NCBI GenBank assembly: GCA_002686265.1
Contig: NZBA01000020.1
Location: forward strand, 1-64,000
Length of the DNA stretch: 64,000 nt
Reading direction: 5' to 3'
Source: Planctomycetota bacterium
GTDB taxonomy: Bacteria; Planctomycetota; UBA1135; GCA-002686595
Shown here: positions 1 to 9,133 of the stretch, piece after piece
How the letters are laid out: each line of letters opens with the position of its first letter
Numbering within the stretch: the stretch's first letter is position 1
Translations under genes and position numbers: made by a program
The notes under the pieces: model-generated
The model's database searches: none
Seen by the model: the letters and a program-made list of their open reading frames with translations, nothing else
Told to the model about the DNA's origin: nothing

Positions 1-72
1 GAAGAGCCGGTCGCGGCAACGGCACTTGTCGTGGTCAGGGCAGCCAAGAACCGTCTGCGCGTGGTCGTGTGA
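1..72 (+). CDS. Possible 3' end of a truncated upstream gene
   Basis: Frame 1 is open from the window edge to a TGA at 70-72 and would give a 23-residue C-terminus rich in Val, Ala and Arg. It has no recognisable domain. Such a short open stretch at this GC content is weak evidence, so it may simply be intergenic. The remainder up to 226 shows no gene I can support. Confidence 0.2.
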   Translation, partial: EEPVAATALVVVRAAKNRLRVVV

Positions 73-226
73 GGCATCTGTAGAACATACGGTGTCGCAC
101 ACTCCTCATCGCTTCGCTGACAGGAAAGTACCGCACTACTCCCGGGCGCGACGCGAGGCTCCCCAAGGGGCGGCCCCGCTCCCTCAGCCGTCGGGCGCCC
201 GCCGGCTGAGCTTCATCGAGAGCGCC

Positions 227-1246
227 TCAGAACTCCCAGAGCCGCCGGCCGAGCTCCGGGTAGCCGAGCTTCGGCGTGCCGTCGGAGTGCACGATGCCGA
301 AGTGGGCCTCCTGCCCCCAGCCGCCGGTGTCTACGTCGATCAGCTGGTAGAAGCAGCACAAGGCCATGCGTCGGCCGATGTCGGCGTCGAGCCTCAGACG
401 GATCTCGGGCAGGGCCTGGGCGATCCAGTCCGCCTGATCCTGCTCGTCGGCGAAGAGCCACGACCAGGAGCTGAAGCCCGTCTCCATCAACCCGCCACGC
501 TTGCCGAACCACAGGTCGCCGGGCGTGTTGATGCGGGCGACGAGGACCTCCAGCGGTCCCCAGTCCGCGGCCGTGCAGCAGGCCCAAGTGCCCGGGTAGT
601 GATCGACGCCGATCAGGTCGATGAAGTCCCCGGCTCGCGTGATCCAGTCGTCGATCGCGTCCTGCCAGCCGGGGAGGTTCGCCATGGCGTTGACGCAGGT
701 CGTCGCGGTCGGGTCCAGCTCTCGCACGAGTGCTCCCGCCCGGGCGATGAGCTGCCAGTCGTCATCGGCGTCGATCGGGTCGATGAAGTGGTTCGGCTCG
801 TTCCACAGTTGATACGTGTTCGCCTCGGGAGCCACGAGGAAGAGGACGCGTCTGACGTAGTCCTCGAACTCCAGCCAAAACGCTGCTGCGTCGGTATCGT
901 AGAGGTCCACGGCCCAGCCAGGCGCGCCGCTGAGAATCACCAGCGGGTCGAGCTCCCGCTCGCGGGCGAGCTGGACGTATCCGACGTGGAAGGCGACCAT
1001 CGCCGGGTTCCACTGGTCCCGCGACGGCTCGACCTCGTGCCAGAAGATGTCGGTCCGTACCCCTCCGAAGCCGAGGTGTTTCGCGTGGTCGAACGCAGCG
1101 GAGGCGAGGGCTAGGTCGTGGTCCACCTCCGCGCCGTGGATCGCCGCGTACCAGGGGAGCATCGGGCGGACCTCCCTCACCGGGCCGTCGGCGGCGGAGG
1201 CCGAGACGAGCGCTGAGACCAGGCCGAGGGCGAGAGATGCGCTCAT
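227..1246 (-). CDS. Secreted clan GH-A-like glycoside hydrolase
   Basis: A 339-residue TIM-barrel glycosidase-like protein. The N-terminal residues 1-19 (alternating Leu/Ala/Ser ending in SASA) look like a signal peptide, so it should act in the periplasm or outside the cell. The barrel carries the clan GH-A hallmark LWNEP, with Glu150 as the expected acid/base. Glu255 in LMETGFSS fits the nucleophile position near the end of strand 7. The ATG at 1246 was chosen because the signal peptide begins there; the frame stays open further upstream but that part has no domain. It is transcribed away from the sugar isomerase gene at 1496 and shares the 1247-1495 intergenic region. The exact substrate and GH family (GH39-like or another GH-A member) cannot be read from the sequence. 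Confidence 0.75.
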   Translation of the reverse strand: MSASLALGLVSALVSASAADGPVREVRPMLPWYAAIHGAEVDHDLALASAAFDHAKHLGFGGVRTDIFWHEVEPSRDQWNPAMVAFHVGYVQLARERELDPLVILSGAPGWAVDLYDTDAAAFWLEFEDYVRRVLFLVAPEANTYQLWNEPNHFIDPIDADDDWQLIARAGALVRELDPTATTCVNAMANLPGWQDAIDDWITRAGDFIDLIGVDHYPGTWACCTAADWGPLEVLVARINTPGDLWFGKRGGLMETGFSSWSWLFADEQDQADWIAQALPEIRLRLDADIGRRMALCCFYQLIDVDTGGWGQEAHFGIVHSDGTPKLGYPELGRRLWEF

Positions 1247-1480
1247 GGTCACCACCCTACCAGACGGCTCGAATCCCACGAGACTGACCCCGAGAGGCGC
1301 CCCGTTGAGCTGGACCGGCAAGAGGGGGTGGCGACCCTCTCGCGGTCGGCGGCAACGAGGGAGGGTAGATCTCGGCGCAGGACGCCATGGGTTCCGAGCC
1401 TGCTCCGGGGCCGGATCGGGTGCGACTGGCGAAGGAGTGGCATCCGAGTCACCCTCCCTGGTATGGTGCGCACCGCCTCT

Positions 1481-1488
1481 GGGAGGAG
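1481..1488 (+). promoter_or_regulatory. Shine-Dalgarno GGGAGGAG deciding a TTG start
   Basis: A strong purine-rich ribosome binding site lies 7 bases upstream of the TTG at 1496. The first ATG available in frame (1463) lies upstream of this site, so the SD argues for initiation at TTG 1496. Confidence 0.6.
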
Positions 1489-1495
1489 TAACACC

Positions 1496-2317
1496 TTGTC
1501 TGGTCGAATCGGAGCCTGTTCGTGGTCCCTGCGAGCAGGGACGCCGAAGCACCTCGCGGAACGCCTGGCGGAGGCCGGGCTGGACGCCGTGCAGCTCGAC
1601 CTCTCGCCCGTGCGCAAGGGCCACTGGTCCATCGATGACACGGTCGAGGTCCTCGACGAAGCGGGCATCACGATCTGCTCGGGCATGATGGGCATGCGCG
1701 GCGAGGACTACTCCACCCTCGATTCGATCCGCGAGACCGGCGGCGTGCGGCCCGACCAACACTGGAAGGCCAACCTCAACGCCGCCCAGGGCAACGCCGA
1801 GGCGATGCGCGGCCTCAACCTCGACCTCGTGACCTTGCACGCCGGTTTCCTGCCCCACGACCGGGAAGCGCCCGAGTGGAGCAAGATGATCGATCGCCTG
1901 TGCGAGCTGACCGAGTGCTTCGTGGAGGAGGGCGCGCGCGTCGGCTTCGAGACCGGACAGGAATCGGCCGAGACCCTGCTGGCCGTTCTCGAGGAGATCG
2001 ACCACCCCGATATCGGCGTCAACTTCGATCCGGCCAACATGATCCTCTACGACGCCGGTGACCCGCTGGAGGCCCTCGCGGTCCTCGCGCCGCACGTCTT
2101 TCAGATTCATGTCAAGGACGCGGTGCGTACCTCGCAACCGGGCACCTGGGGGACGGAGGTCCCCGTGGGCAAGGGTGATGTGGACTGGGACGGCTTCTTC
2201 CGTGTACTGGCCGAGCGGGAGATCGACTGCGACCTGATGATCGAGCGCGAGACGGGCGAGGATCGCGTCGGAGACGTCCGCACGGCGCGCGAGCTCCTCG
2301 AGCGCGTCCTCTGCTAG
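1496..2317 (+). CDS. Sugar phosphate isomerase/epimerase (xylose isomerase-like TIM barrel)
   Basis: A 273-residue AP-endonuclease-2/xylose-isomerase-like TIM barrel. The start is TTG at 1496, supported by GGGAGGAG 7 bases upstream. The protein then begins SGRIGACSWS, which is normal for the family. Expected metal ligands are visible: Glu in GFETGQES, Asp in NFDPANM, His in QIHVKDA and Glu in MIERETG. Members interconvert ketoses or their derivatives (hydroxypyruvate, inosose, 3-ketosugars). The next gene is a Gfo/Idh/MocA oxidoreductase starting 38 bases downstream. This pairing is typical of planctomycete 3-keto-sugar or inositol pathways. The substrate is not determined by sequence. Confidence 0.85.
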   Translation: MSGRIGACSWSLRAGTPKHLAERLAEAGLDAVQLDLSPVRKGHWSIDDTVEVLDEAGITICSGMMGMRGEDYSTLDSIRETGGVRPDQHWKANLNAAQGNAEAMRGLNLDLVTLHAGFLPHDREAPEWSKMIDRLCELTECFVEEGARVGFETGQESAETLLAVLEEIDHPDIGVNFDPANMILYDAGDPLEALAVLAPHVFQIHVKDAVRTSQPGTWGTEVPVGKGDVDWDGFFRVLAEREIDCDLMIERETGEDRVGDVRTARELLERVLC

Positions 2318-2355
2318 CTCGGACGGCCCCCCACACGCGCCTAGCGAGGACATCC

Positions 2356-3414
2356 GTGGCTCCCCAGATCCGAGAGGCAGCGGGACAGGCGCGCCACGAG
2401 CCGATCGGCGTCGGCGTGATCGGCCTGGGATTCATGGGCCGCACTCACGTCCAGGCCTATGCCAAGGCCGACGCCGCGGGCTGGGCGAACCGACTGGTGG
2501 CGGTCTGCGACTCCGACCCCGAGCGCCGCGCGGGGCGGGCGGGCGGGGCGGGGAATCTGGAGGGCGAAGCGCCCGAACAGGTCTTCGATCCCGAGGGCGT
2601 GCTCGCCAGCGAGGAGGCCGACGACCTGCTCTCAGTAGACGAGGTGGACCTGGTCAGCATCTGCACCCACACCGACTCTCACGTTGACTTGGCCTTGCGC
2701 GCGCTCGCGGCGGGCAAACACGTCCTGGTCGAGAAGCCCGTCGCCCTCCTTGCCGACGACATCGCCCGCCTGGCCGCCGCCGCCGGCGAGGCGGGTACGC
2801 TCTGCATGCCCGCCCACTGCATGCGCTTTTGGCCCGCCTGGGAGTGGCTGCGCGAACGCGTGAACGACGGCTCCTTGGGTGTCGTGCGCGGTGCGACGTT
2901 CCGCCGGCTGGGCTCGCGCCCGGCTTGGGCGGCGGGGTTCTACGACGATCCGGCCCGCAGCGGCGGCGCCCTGGTCGATCTCCACATCCATGACGCCGAC
3001 TTCGTGCGCTGGTGCTTCGGGGACCCGTGCGCGGTCTCGAGTGCCGGCACGGTCGACCATCTCAGCACTCTCTACCGCTTCGACGGCGGCCCGGCGCATG
3101 TCACGGCCGAGGGCGGCTGGGACAACGCCCCCGGCTGGGGATTCCGGATGCAGGCCACCGTCGTCTTCGAGCAGGCGACCGCGGACTTCGACATCGGTCG
3201 CACGCCGCAGCTGGAGCTCTTGCGCCGTGACGGCGTGGAGCCGATCGAGCTTCCCGACACCGACGGCTACGACGGCGAGGTGCGTCACCTCCTCGAGTGC
3301 ATTGCGACCGGCGAGGGAGAGCTGCGCGTTGACCTCGAAGACGCGCGAGCCCTCGCGCTGTTGCTCGAGGCCGAGCGCCAGAGCCTCGAGAGCGGGGCGA
3401 CCGTACCACTCTGA
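2356..3414 (+). CDS. Gfo/Idh/MocA family NAD(P)-dependent oxidoreductase
   Basis: A 352-residue two-domain dehydrogenase. The N-terminal Rossmann fold contains GVIGLGFMGRTH (residues about 19-31) for NAD(P). The family EKP motif appears in VLVEKPVAL, and a Gfo/Idh C-terminal alpha/beta domain follows. The catalytic region has DLHIHDADFVRW, matching the usual D-x3-H histidine segment. The start is GTG at 2356. Enzymes of this family oxidise or reduce sugars and inositols at a hydroxyl carbon. Its position directly after a sugar isomerase and before a propeller-cytochrome c dehydrogenase suggests one carbohydrate oxidation unit. Confidence 0.88.
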   Translation: MAPQIREAAGQARHEPIGVGVIGLGFMGRTHVQAYAKADAAGWANRLVAVCDSDPERRAGRAGGAGNLEGEAPEQVFDPEGVLASEEADDLLSVDEVDLVSICTHTDSHVDLALRALAAGKHVLVEKPVALLADDIARLAAAAGEAGTLCMPAHCMRFWPAWEWLRERVNDGSLGVVRGATFRRLGSRPAWAAGFYDDPARSGGALVDLHIHDADFVRWCFGDPCAVSSAGTVDHLSTLYRFDGGPAHVTAEGGWDNAPGWGFRMQATVVFEQATADFDIGRTPQLELLRRDGVEPIELPDTDGYDGEVRHLLECIATGEGELRVDLEDARALALLLEAERQSLESGATVPL

Positions 3415-3442
3415 GCGCGTGCGCCCTGCTTCGTGATGCCGA

Positions 3443-3462
3443 CTCTCGCCCCCCCCCGAGAG
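3443..3462 (+). terminator. Hairpin with C-tract loop between oxidoreductase and propeller-cytochrome gene
   Basis: CTCTCG at 3443-3448 can pair with CGAGAG at 3457-3462 around a loop of cytosines. There is no U-tract after it, so it may be an attenuator-like or purely structural hairpin rather than an intrinsic terminator. Confidence 0.25.
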
Positions 3463-3549
3463 AGGGGCGAACGCAGGGGCCCACCGCCGGCGCTCCCGCC
3501 CCTGCAAGCCGTGCAAAGAGCGCAAGTCTCGCCTATCGTGGCCGCTCCC

Positions 3550-6243
3550 ATGCCGTCCTCGGTCGCGCGTCGAATCCTCCTTGCCTGTCTACTGACCGTG
3601 CAGCTCGCGCCGGCCGCCCGGCCCCAGGCCGGGGACCGAGCCGGTGAGGAGCAGTTGCCGCTCTCCGAGGACCTCGTCATCCCGCCGGCGCCGGCCCTGG
3701 CTCCAGCCGAGGCCCTCGCGAGCTTCCGCGTTCCGCCCGGCTTCCGCGTCGAGCTCGCCGCCGCGGAGCCCCTCGTCTGTGACCCGATCACCCTCGCCTT
3801 CGACGGTGATGGCCGCATGTGGGTGTGCGAGTTCCCCGCTTACATGCCCGATATCGACGGCGCGGGCGAGGAGGAACCGATCTGCTCGATCGTCGTGCTC
3901 GAGGACACCGACGGTGACGGCCGGATGGATCGCCGGACGGTCTTCATGGACGGGCTCGTCCTGCCGCGCGCGGTCCAGCCGGTGGGCGGGGGAGCGCTCG
4001 TGATCGCCCCGCCCCGGCTGCTGTTCGCCGAGGACACCGACGGCGACGGGCGCGCGGATCGCACGCAGGTCATCGAGTCGGGGCTCGGTGGCATCCAGAG
4101 CCCCGAGCACGCGGTCAACGGGCTCATGCCGACCCTGGACAACTGGATTCGCTGCGCAAACCACGCTTGGCGCTACCGCGCGGACGGGGACGAGTGGCTT
4201 CGCCAGCGCACCGCCGGCGGGGGGCAGTGGGGGATCACTCGCGACGATTTGGGACGCGTGTTCTTCAACGGCAACAGCGACGGCCTGCGCGGCGACTTGG
4301 TTCCGTCGCACTACACGGTGCGCAACCCGAGCCACGGCCGCGCGACGGGCGGCAATGTGCGCATCGCCCGCGACCAATCAGTCTGGCCCGCCCGCGTCAC
4401 TCCGGGGATCAACCGCGGCTATCAGAAGAAGATGCTGCGCGACGGCTACCTGACCGTTTTCACCGGCGCCTGCGGACCGCTCATCTACCGCGGCGATGCG
4501 CTCGGCCCCGAATACGTCGGCAACGCCTTCATCGCCGAGCCCTGCGGGAACCTGATCAAGCGCTTTCGCGTCGACCCGCTACCCGACGGGAAGCTCTCGG
4601 CCGTGAACGTCCACGGGCGCGACGAGTTCATGACTTCGACCGACGAGCGCTTCCGGCCCGTCAACTTGGCCAACGGCCCCGATGGTGCCCTGTACATCGT
4701 CGACCTCTACCGCGGCGTGATCCAGCACCGCGTCTTCGTCACCTCCTTCTTGCGTGAGCAGGTTCGCGCCCGTGGCTTGGAGACGCCTCTCGGACTCGGA
4801 CGCATCTGGCGCATCGTGCCCGCGCAAGCGCCAGAGGACGGAGTTGCGGCCCCTCCCGCCCCGATCCGCCCGCGCCTGTCCGAGGCCAGTTGGACCGAGC
4901 TCGCCGACCTCCTCGCGCACCCCAACGGCTGGTGGCGCGACACCGCCCAGCGCCTGATTGTCGAGGAGGGCGGCGAGTCGTTCGACGCCCACGAGTTGGT
5001 GAGGGAGCGGGCGCTCGGCCACGACTCCACTCTCGGTCGCATCCACGCCCTGTGGGCCCTGGAGGGGATCGGCGGCCTTGACGAGGAGGTCGTTCTCGCA
5101 GCCGTGAACGCGCAGGACGAGGAACTCGCCCTGACCGGCGTGCGCGTCGGCGAGGCGCTGCTGCGCAAGGGCGACGAGGCCGTGACGCGGGCTGTCTACG
5201 CCGCTGGCGCGCGAGCTTTGGGCCTGCGCCTCTTCCATCAGGTGTTGTGTTCCCTGGGAGAAGCCGAGACCGCGGCGGCCGATCGGAATCTCTACGCCCT
5301 GCTGCGCGAGGCAGCCGACAGCGCGGCGAATCGCTCGGCCGTCCTGAGCGGCATCCACGGCCGCGAGCTGGACTTCGTGCGCTCGGTACTCACCCTCGAC
5401 GCGACGCCCGAGGCCCCCGCGGGCTTGGAGAAGTTCCTCGCTCTCGCCGCGCGCTGTGTCGTCGTCGAGGGCCGCTCGGATGCGATCGAGGGGCTCTTGG
5501 ACACCTTCGTCGAGTTCCCCGACGCGCCCCTCTGGCAGCGGCGCGCCAGGATTGACGGGGTGCTCACCGGGCGCCCGAAAGGGCCGGACGGCAAGCCGAG
5601 CGTGATCAACCTCGCACGCCGCCCCGTGTCCCTCGACGCCGTCGAGGCCCTAGGATGCGATCCGCACCGACCAAACGAGCCGGCGCGGGAGACTGAGCCA
5701 ACACCGGGCGGTGAACGGGCTCCGGGCGTCGGACAGCCGCCGGCGGTCGAGCTGGCAGCCACTGCAGAGGAGCACCTGGCGAAGCGCGTGCGCGAGGCCG
5801 TCGACGTCATCGCCTGGCCCGGAAGAGAGGGCGTCGCAGCCTTCGAGGTAACACCCCTGAGCGCGGAGGAGCGCGCGCTCTTCGAGCGCGGGCGCGCCAT
5901 CTACGGCGAGGTCTGCGCGGCCTGCCACCAGAGCTCGGGCCGCGGCGAAGACGGCAAGGCTCCGCGCCTACGGCAGTCACCGTTTGTCCTCGGTAACCCG
6001 CAGCGCCTCGCGCGCATCGTGCTGCATGGCTTGACCGGCCCCCTGGAGATCGACGGTGTCGAGTGGAACATGGACATGCCTGCGTACGGCGCCGATGACG
6101 CCGACATCGCCTCGGTCCTGACCTACATTCGCCGCGAATGGGGGCACGGGGTCGCGCCGATCCAGGCCGCCGAGGTGCGCGCCGTGCGCGAGGCGGACGG
6201 CGCGCGCCCCGAACCCTGGACTGTCGCTGAGCTGGGGGGCTGA
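3550..6243 (+). CDS. PVC-type beta-propeller dehydrogenase with HEAT repeats and C-terminal cytochrome c
   Basis: An 897-residue secreted protein. The ATG at 3550 opens a signal peptide (RRILLACLLTVQLAPAARPQ). In order it has a glucose/sorbosone dehydrogenase-like six-bladed propeller (about 55-430, with repeated DTDGDGR calcium-type loops), an alpha-helical HEAT-like region (about 470-700) and a cytochrome c domain. That domain has the heme site C789-AA-C792-H793 and probable distal Met at 841 or 843 (NMDMPAY). This architecture is characteristic of planctomycetes and verrucomicrobia ('membrane-bound dehydrogenase, PVC type'). It probably oxidises a sugar in the periplasm and passes electrons to the attached heme. 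It follows the sugar isomerase and Gfo/Idh genes on the same strand. The substrate is unknown. Confidence 0.88.
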   Translation: MPSSVARRILLACLLTVQLAPAARPQAGDRAGEEQLPLSEDLVIPPAPALAPAEALASFRVPPGFRVELAAAEPLVCDPITLAFDGDGRMWVCEFPAYMPDIDGAGEEEPICSIVVLEDTDGDGRMDRRTVFMDGLVLPRAVQPVGGGALVIAPPRLLFAEDTDGDGRADRTQVIESGLGGIQSPEHAVNGLMPTLDNWIRCANHAWRYRADGDEWLRQRTAGGGQWGITRDDLGRVFFNGNSDGLRGDLVPSHYTVRNPSHGRATGGNVRIARDQSVWPARVTPGINRGYQKKMLRDGYLTVFTGACGPLIYRGDALGPEYVGNAFIAEPCGNLIKRFRVDPLPDGKLSAVNVHGRDEFMTSTDERFRPVNLANGPDGALYIVDLYRGVIQHRVFVTSFLREQVRARGLETPLGLGRIWRIVPAQAPEDGVAAPPAPIRPRLSEASWTELADLLAHPNGWWRDTAQRLIVEEGGESFDAHELVRERALGHDSTLGRIHALWALEGIGGLDEEVVLAAVNAQDEELALTGVRVGEALLRKGDEAVTRAVYAAGARALGLRLFHQVLCSLGEAETAAADRNLYALLREAADSAANRSAVLSGIHGRELDFVRSVLTLDATPEAPAGLEKFLALAARCVVVEGRSDAIEGLLDTFVEFPDAPLWQRRARIDGVLTGRPKGPDGKPSVINLARRPVSLDAVEALGCDPHRPNEPARETEPTPGGERAPGVGQPPAVELAATAEEHLAKRVREAVDVIAWPGREGVAAFEVTPLSAEERALFERGRAIYGEVCAACHQSSGRGEDGKAPRLRQSPFVLGNPQRLARIVLHGLTGPLEIDGVEWNMDMPAYGADDADIASVLTYIRREWGHGVAPIQAAEVRAVREADGARPEPWTVAELGG

Positions 6244-6472
6244 TCCGCCGCGCGTTCTCGTTTCGCAATCCTCGCACTCGGCCCCGCTGCGCGAGGGGCG
6301 GGAGCGGAAAACGGGGGCGCCCGCGCTCGGGCCCAATCTTCCTCGACGGCTGCCTCGGCGCGCGGGCGACGATGATCCGGGACGGAACCCTGCACGCGGC
6401 TGGTCTGCTCGCGACCACACGCGGAGGGCGGTCCATCTTCCCCGACGAACCGCCCGGGCTCTGGCGGTAGAA

Positions 6473-7320
6473 GTGCGGCAAACGCTACCCATCGGCCGGG
6501 GAGACGAATTGCGCCGGCGCAGCCTTCCGCGCGGCGCGGGCCTCGGTCTGGTTTCCCTGGCCCTGGGCCGGATCGGGTGTGATGAGGAGCCCGGGCAGTC
6601 CGCGGGTGTGCACCACGCCCCGCGGGCTCGGCGGGCGTTCACTTGTTCCAAGACGGCGGGTCCCCACGGCTCGAGCTCCTCGACCACAAGCCGGTTCTAC
6701 GCGGGCGCAACAGCGAGGAGCTGTCCGACTCCGTACGCCAGGGGCAGCGGCTGACCGGGATGTCGGGGAATCAGGCGAGCCTGCCCCTCGCCGGGTCGCA
6801 ATTCGAGTTCGCGCGGCACGGGCAATCGGGGGCCTGGATGAGCGAGTTCGCCCCCTCACTCGGCCGCGATCGCCGACGAGCTTCGCATCGTGCGCACGAT
6901 GGTGACCGAGGCGGTCAACCACGACCCGGCGGCGACCTTCCTGCTGACCGGATCGCACGTAGCCGGGCGTCCGTCGATGGGGGTCTGGCTCAGCTACGGG
7001 CTGGGCAGTATGAACCGCGACCTGCCGCTGTTCTGCGTGCTCGTCACCAAGGGCAAGGGCGGCCAGCCGCTGCCTGAGCGCCTGTGGGGTTCGGGATTCC
7101 TGAGTGCCCGCCATCTGGGCGTTCAGCTGCGCGCCGGAGTCGACACGGTGTTGATTCTGAACGACCCGCCGGGCCTCGACCGCCGGACGGGCGGCGCATG
7201 CTCGACGCTCTAGGAGCGTTGCGCGAGGACGACGCTGGGTGCTCGGGCGACTCCGCCCCCCTCGGCCGCATCGCTCAGGCGGAGCTCGCCTTCCGTATGC
7301 AGGTTTCCGCGCCGCCCTGA
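6473..7320 (+). pseudogene. Decayed N-terminal half of a DUF1501 family protein
   Basis: Pieces of a DUF1501 protein are readable in order but in alternating frames. RRSLPRGAGLGLVSLALG (Tat-type leader) lies in one frame. HLFQDGGSPRLELLDHKPVL through MSGNQASLPLAGSQFEF lies in a second frame from about 6637. RIVRTMVTEAVNHDPA through RPSMGVWLSYGLGS lies back in the first frame from about 6870. RRMLDALGAL through QAELAFRMQ lies in the second frame again from about 7190. The match stops near 7320, about where residue 270 of a roughly 470-residue family member would be, and the C-terminal half is absent. A convergent gene ends at 7367. At least three frameshifts plus a truncation make a functional product unlikely. 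An intact DUF1501 gene is present at 59489. Confidence 0.8.
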
Positions 7321-7366
7321 GCCCATCGCGCGGAGCGTTTCGCCGGCCCGAGGATGCGCCGGGACG

Positions 7367-8959
7367 TCAGGGAGCGAAGGTGATTCGCAGGCCGTCGGAG
7401 AGGTCGAAAGTGGAGCCGCCCGCCGCGGGATCGCGGAACCAGGCCTGGAAGTTCCATACCGAGCCGGGCGTGAAGTCGCCACTCACCGGCGGTGTCTCGT
7501 TGTCGACGTCGAAGTCCAACTCGCCGAGTCCGGAGGCGAAGGAGACGCCGAGTCGTACGACGGGCTGGGAGATGCACAGGGTTCCGTTCCCGAAGGGGAG
7601 CTGGGTCGAGCTCGCGCCGTAGAAGAAGATCCCGGGTTGGCCGGGGGGGACCGGCGTGGCGTGCAGGCTCAAGTCGTTCGCCGAGGCGTCGAGGCTGCCG
7701 CCGTGCGAGATCGCCGCCGCCCCGCCGCTGGAGTTGGGGGAGCTCGTGCAGTAGTTCACGGCCGAGCCGCCGCCGAAGGGGATCACCTGGTCGCTGAATT
7801 GCAGGAACTCGACCGCCGCGAGGGTGTCCGTGCCGTCGCGGCCCGTGATCGTGTCGGTGACCTGCGCTCCGGAGATGACGTACTCCGCGCGCGGGCCCTG
7901 AAAGACGACCGTGTCCGTGCCGTCCCCGCCCGCGATGGCGTTGTCGCCCGCGTTGCCGCCCAGGGTGTTGTCGAGCCCGTTTCCCCCGATGCCGCTGTCG
8001 GCCGCGCCCGAGAGTCGGAGGTTCTCGATGTAGCGGGACTTGAGCGTGTACTCGGTGGCCGGGTCGTGTTCGAGCCGGAAGGTCCACGGAAAGCTCGCCG
8101 CGCACGTGAGCGAGGCGCTGAAGTACTCGGGCAGGAACTTGCGCATCGCCGTTACGCCCTGCGGGTCTCCCGCCACGACTTCCGCGCGCGTGTGGAACGC
8201 GTACTCACCGCCGAAGGACGTGCCGTCGTTGTCGGGATCATGGGCCCAGAAGCCGTAGTACACGTCGATGATGCTGATGATGTACTCGAACGGCCTGTCC
8301 CAGGGCGGCAAGCCGGGAGGCGGGAAGTACAGGCCGGCGCTGATGGCGGCGTTGGTGGCCGCGACGATCTCCTGGTGGTAGGCGGGCAAGGTCTGGAAGA
8401 TCCCGGCGCCGTGGACGAGGTGGAAGACCTCCTCCAGCGTTGCGTCGCGCAGGTTGTTGAGGATGTACGGCCAGCTGCCCTCGACTACGGACTCGGTGGC
8501 GTAGAGATCCTGGGCGAAGATGTTCGCGTTGCCGAGCGGGCCGTTCATGGCCTGATTGGCCGCCGCCTGGTTGTTGAAGTACACCAGCGCCGCTTCGACG
8601 TTGCCCATGCGGTTGACCAGGGCGGTCTTGTCCGCGCCGTACTGGCTGCCGGGGACGTCGGTCAGGTAGAAGCGCAGCACCTCGCGCGCGCGGACCGCCA
8701 TCTCGTCGGTGACCTGGCTCTGGAGCAGGAAGTGGATCGCCTGGCCGTTGGGGGCGGTGATCTTCGTGTAGCGGTCGAAGATGTTCGTGAAGACCGGGTC
8801 GACCGACGGCGGCAGGAGTACGACGCCGTTGGGCGAGGTCGTGATGTCGATGTCGTCGGGCAGGGTCTGGGCCCGGACGGGGGCGGCTAGGGACGTGAGA
8901 GCGAGGACGGCTAGGAGGCCGCTCCGTGTCGTGGGCGTGGCGGTGAGGCGCTGGAGCAT
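7367..8959 (-). CDS. Secreted RTX-like protein with shared C-terminal module
   Basis: A 530-residue secreted protein. The ATG at 8959 gives a signal peptide (GLLAVLALTSLAAPVRA); an in-frame longer start exists but lacks one. The N-terminal two thirds has no family I recognise. It contains EEVFHLVHGAG, an H-x2-H-like segment that could bind metal. About residues 335-375 hold RTX-style glycine/aspartate nonapeptides (GGNGLDNTLGGNAGDNAI, GGDGTD), which usually bind calcium after secretion. The last ~130 residues form a module with NYCTSSPNS, PFGNG, FQAWFRDPAAG and FDLSDGLRITF, also found at the ends of the proteins at 46190-48679 and 50018-51739. Function unknown; an extracellular or surface location is likely. 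Confidence 0.7.
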   Translation of the reverse strand: MLQRLTATPTTRSGLLAVLALTSLAAPVRAQTLPDDIDITTSPNGVVLLPPSVDPVFTNIFDRYTKITAPNGQAIHFLLQSQVTDEMAVRAREVLRFYLTDVPGSQYGADKTALVNRMGNVEAALVYFNNQAAANQAMNGPLGNANIFAQDLYATESVVEGSWPYILNNLRDATLEEVFHLVHGAGIFQTLPAYHQEIVAATNAAISAGLYFPPPGLPPWDRPFEYIISIIDVYYGFWAHDPDNDGTSFGGEYAFHTRAEVVAGDPQGVTAMRKFLPEYFSASLTCAASFPWTFRLEHDPATEYTLKSRYIENLRLSGAADSGIGGNGLDNTLGGNAGDNAIAGGDGTDTVVFQGPRAEYVISGAQVTDTITGRDGTDTLAAVEFLQFSDQVIPFGGGSAVNYCTSSPNSSGGAAAISHGGSLDASANDLSLHATPVPPGQPGIFFYGASSTQLPFGNGTLCISQPVVRLGVSFASGLGELDFDVDNETPPVSGDFTPGSVWNFQAWFRDPAAGGSTFDLSDGLRITFAP

Positions 8960-9133
8960 CGGTCGGTTCTCTCGTCTGACTGTTTGGCGCAGCACGGGGA
9001 TGAGGCGGTCAGCGAGCGCCACTCGCATGACCGGCGCCCGGTCCATGTCGGAGTGGGCGACAGATGACCCAGGTTACCACACCTCAAGATGCGCGATTTT
9101 TCACCATCGGCCACCGGGGAGCCGCCCGCCGCC

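Noticed and set aside
26-1114. 362-codon plus-strand frame at the window start
   Set aside because: Antisense to the glycosidase gene, which has a signal peptide and catalytic Glu motifs; no domain in the plus-strand product.
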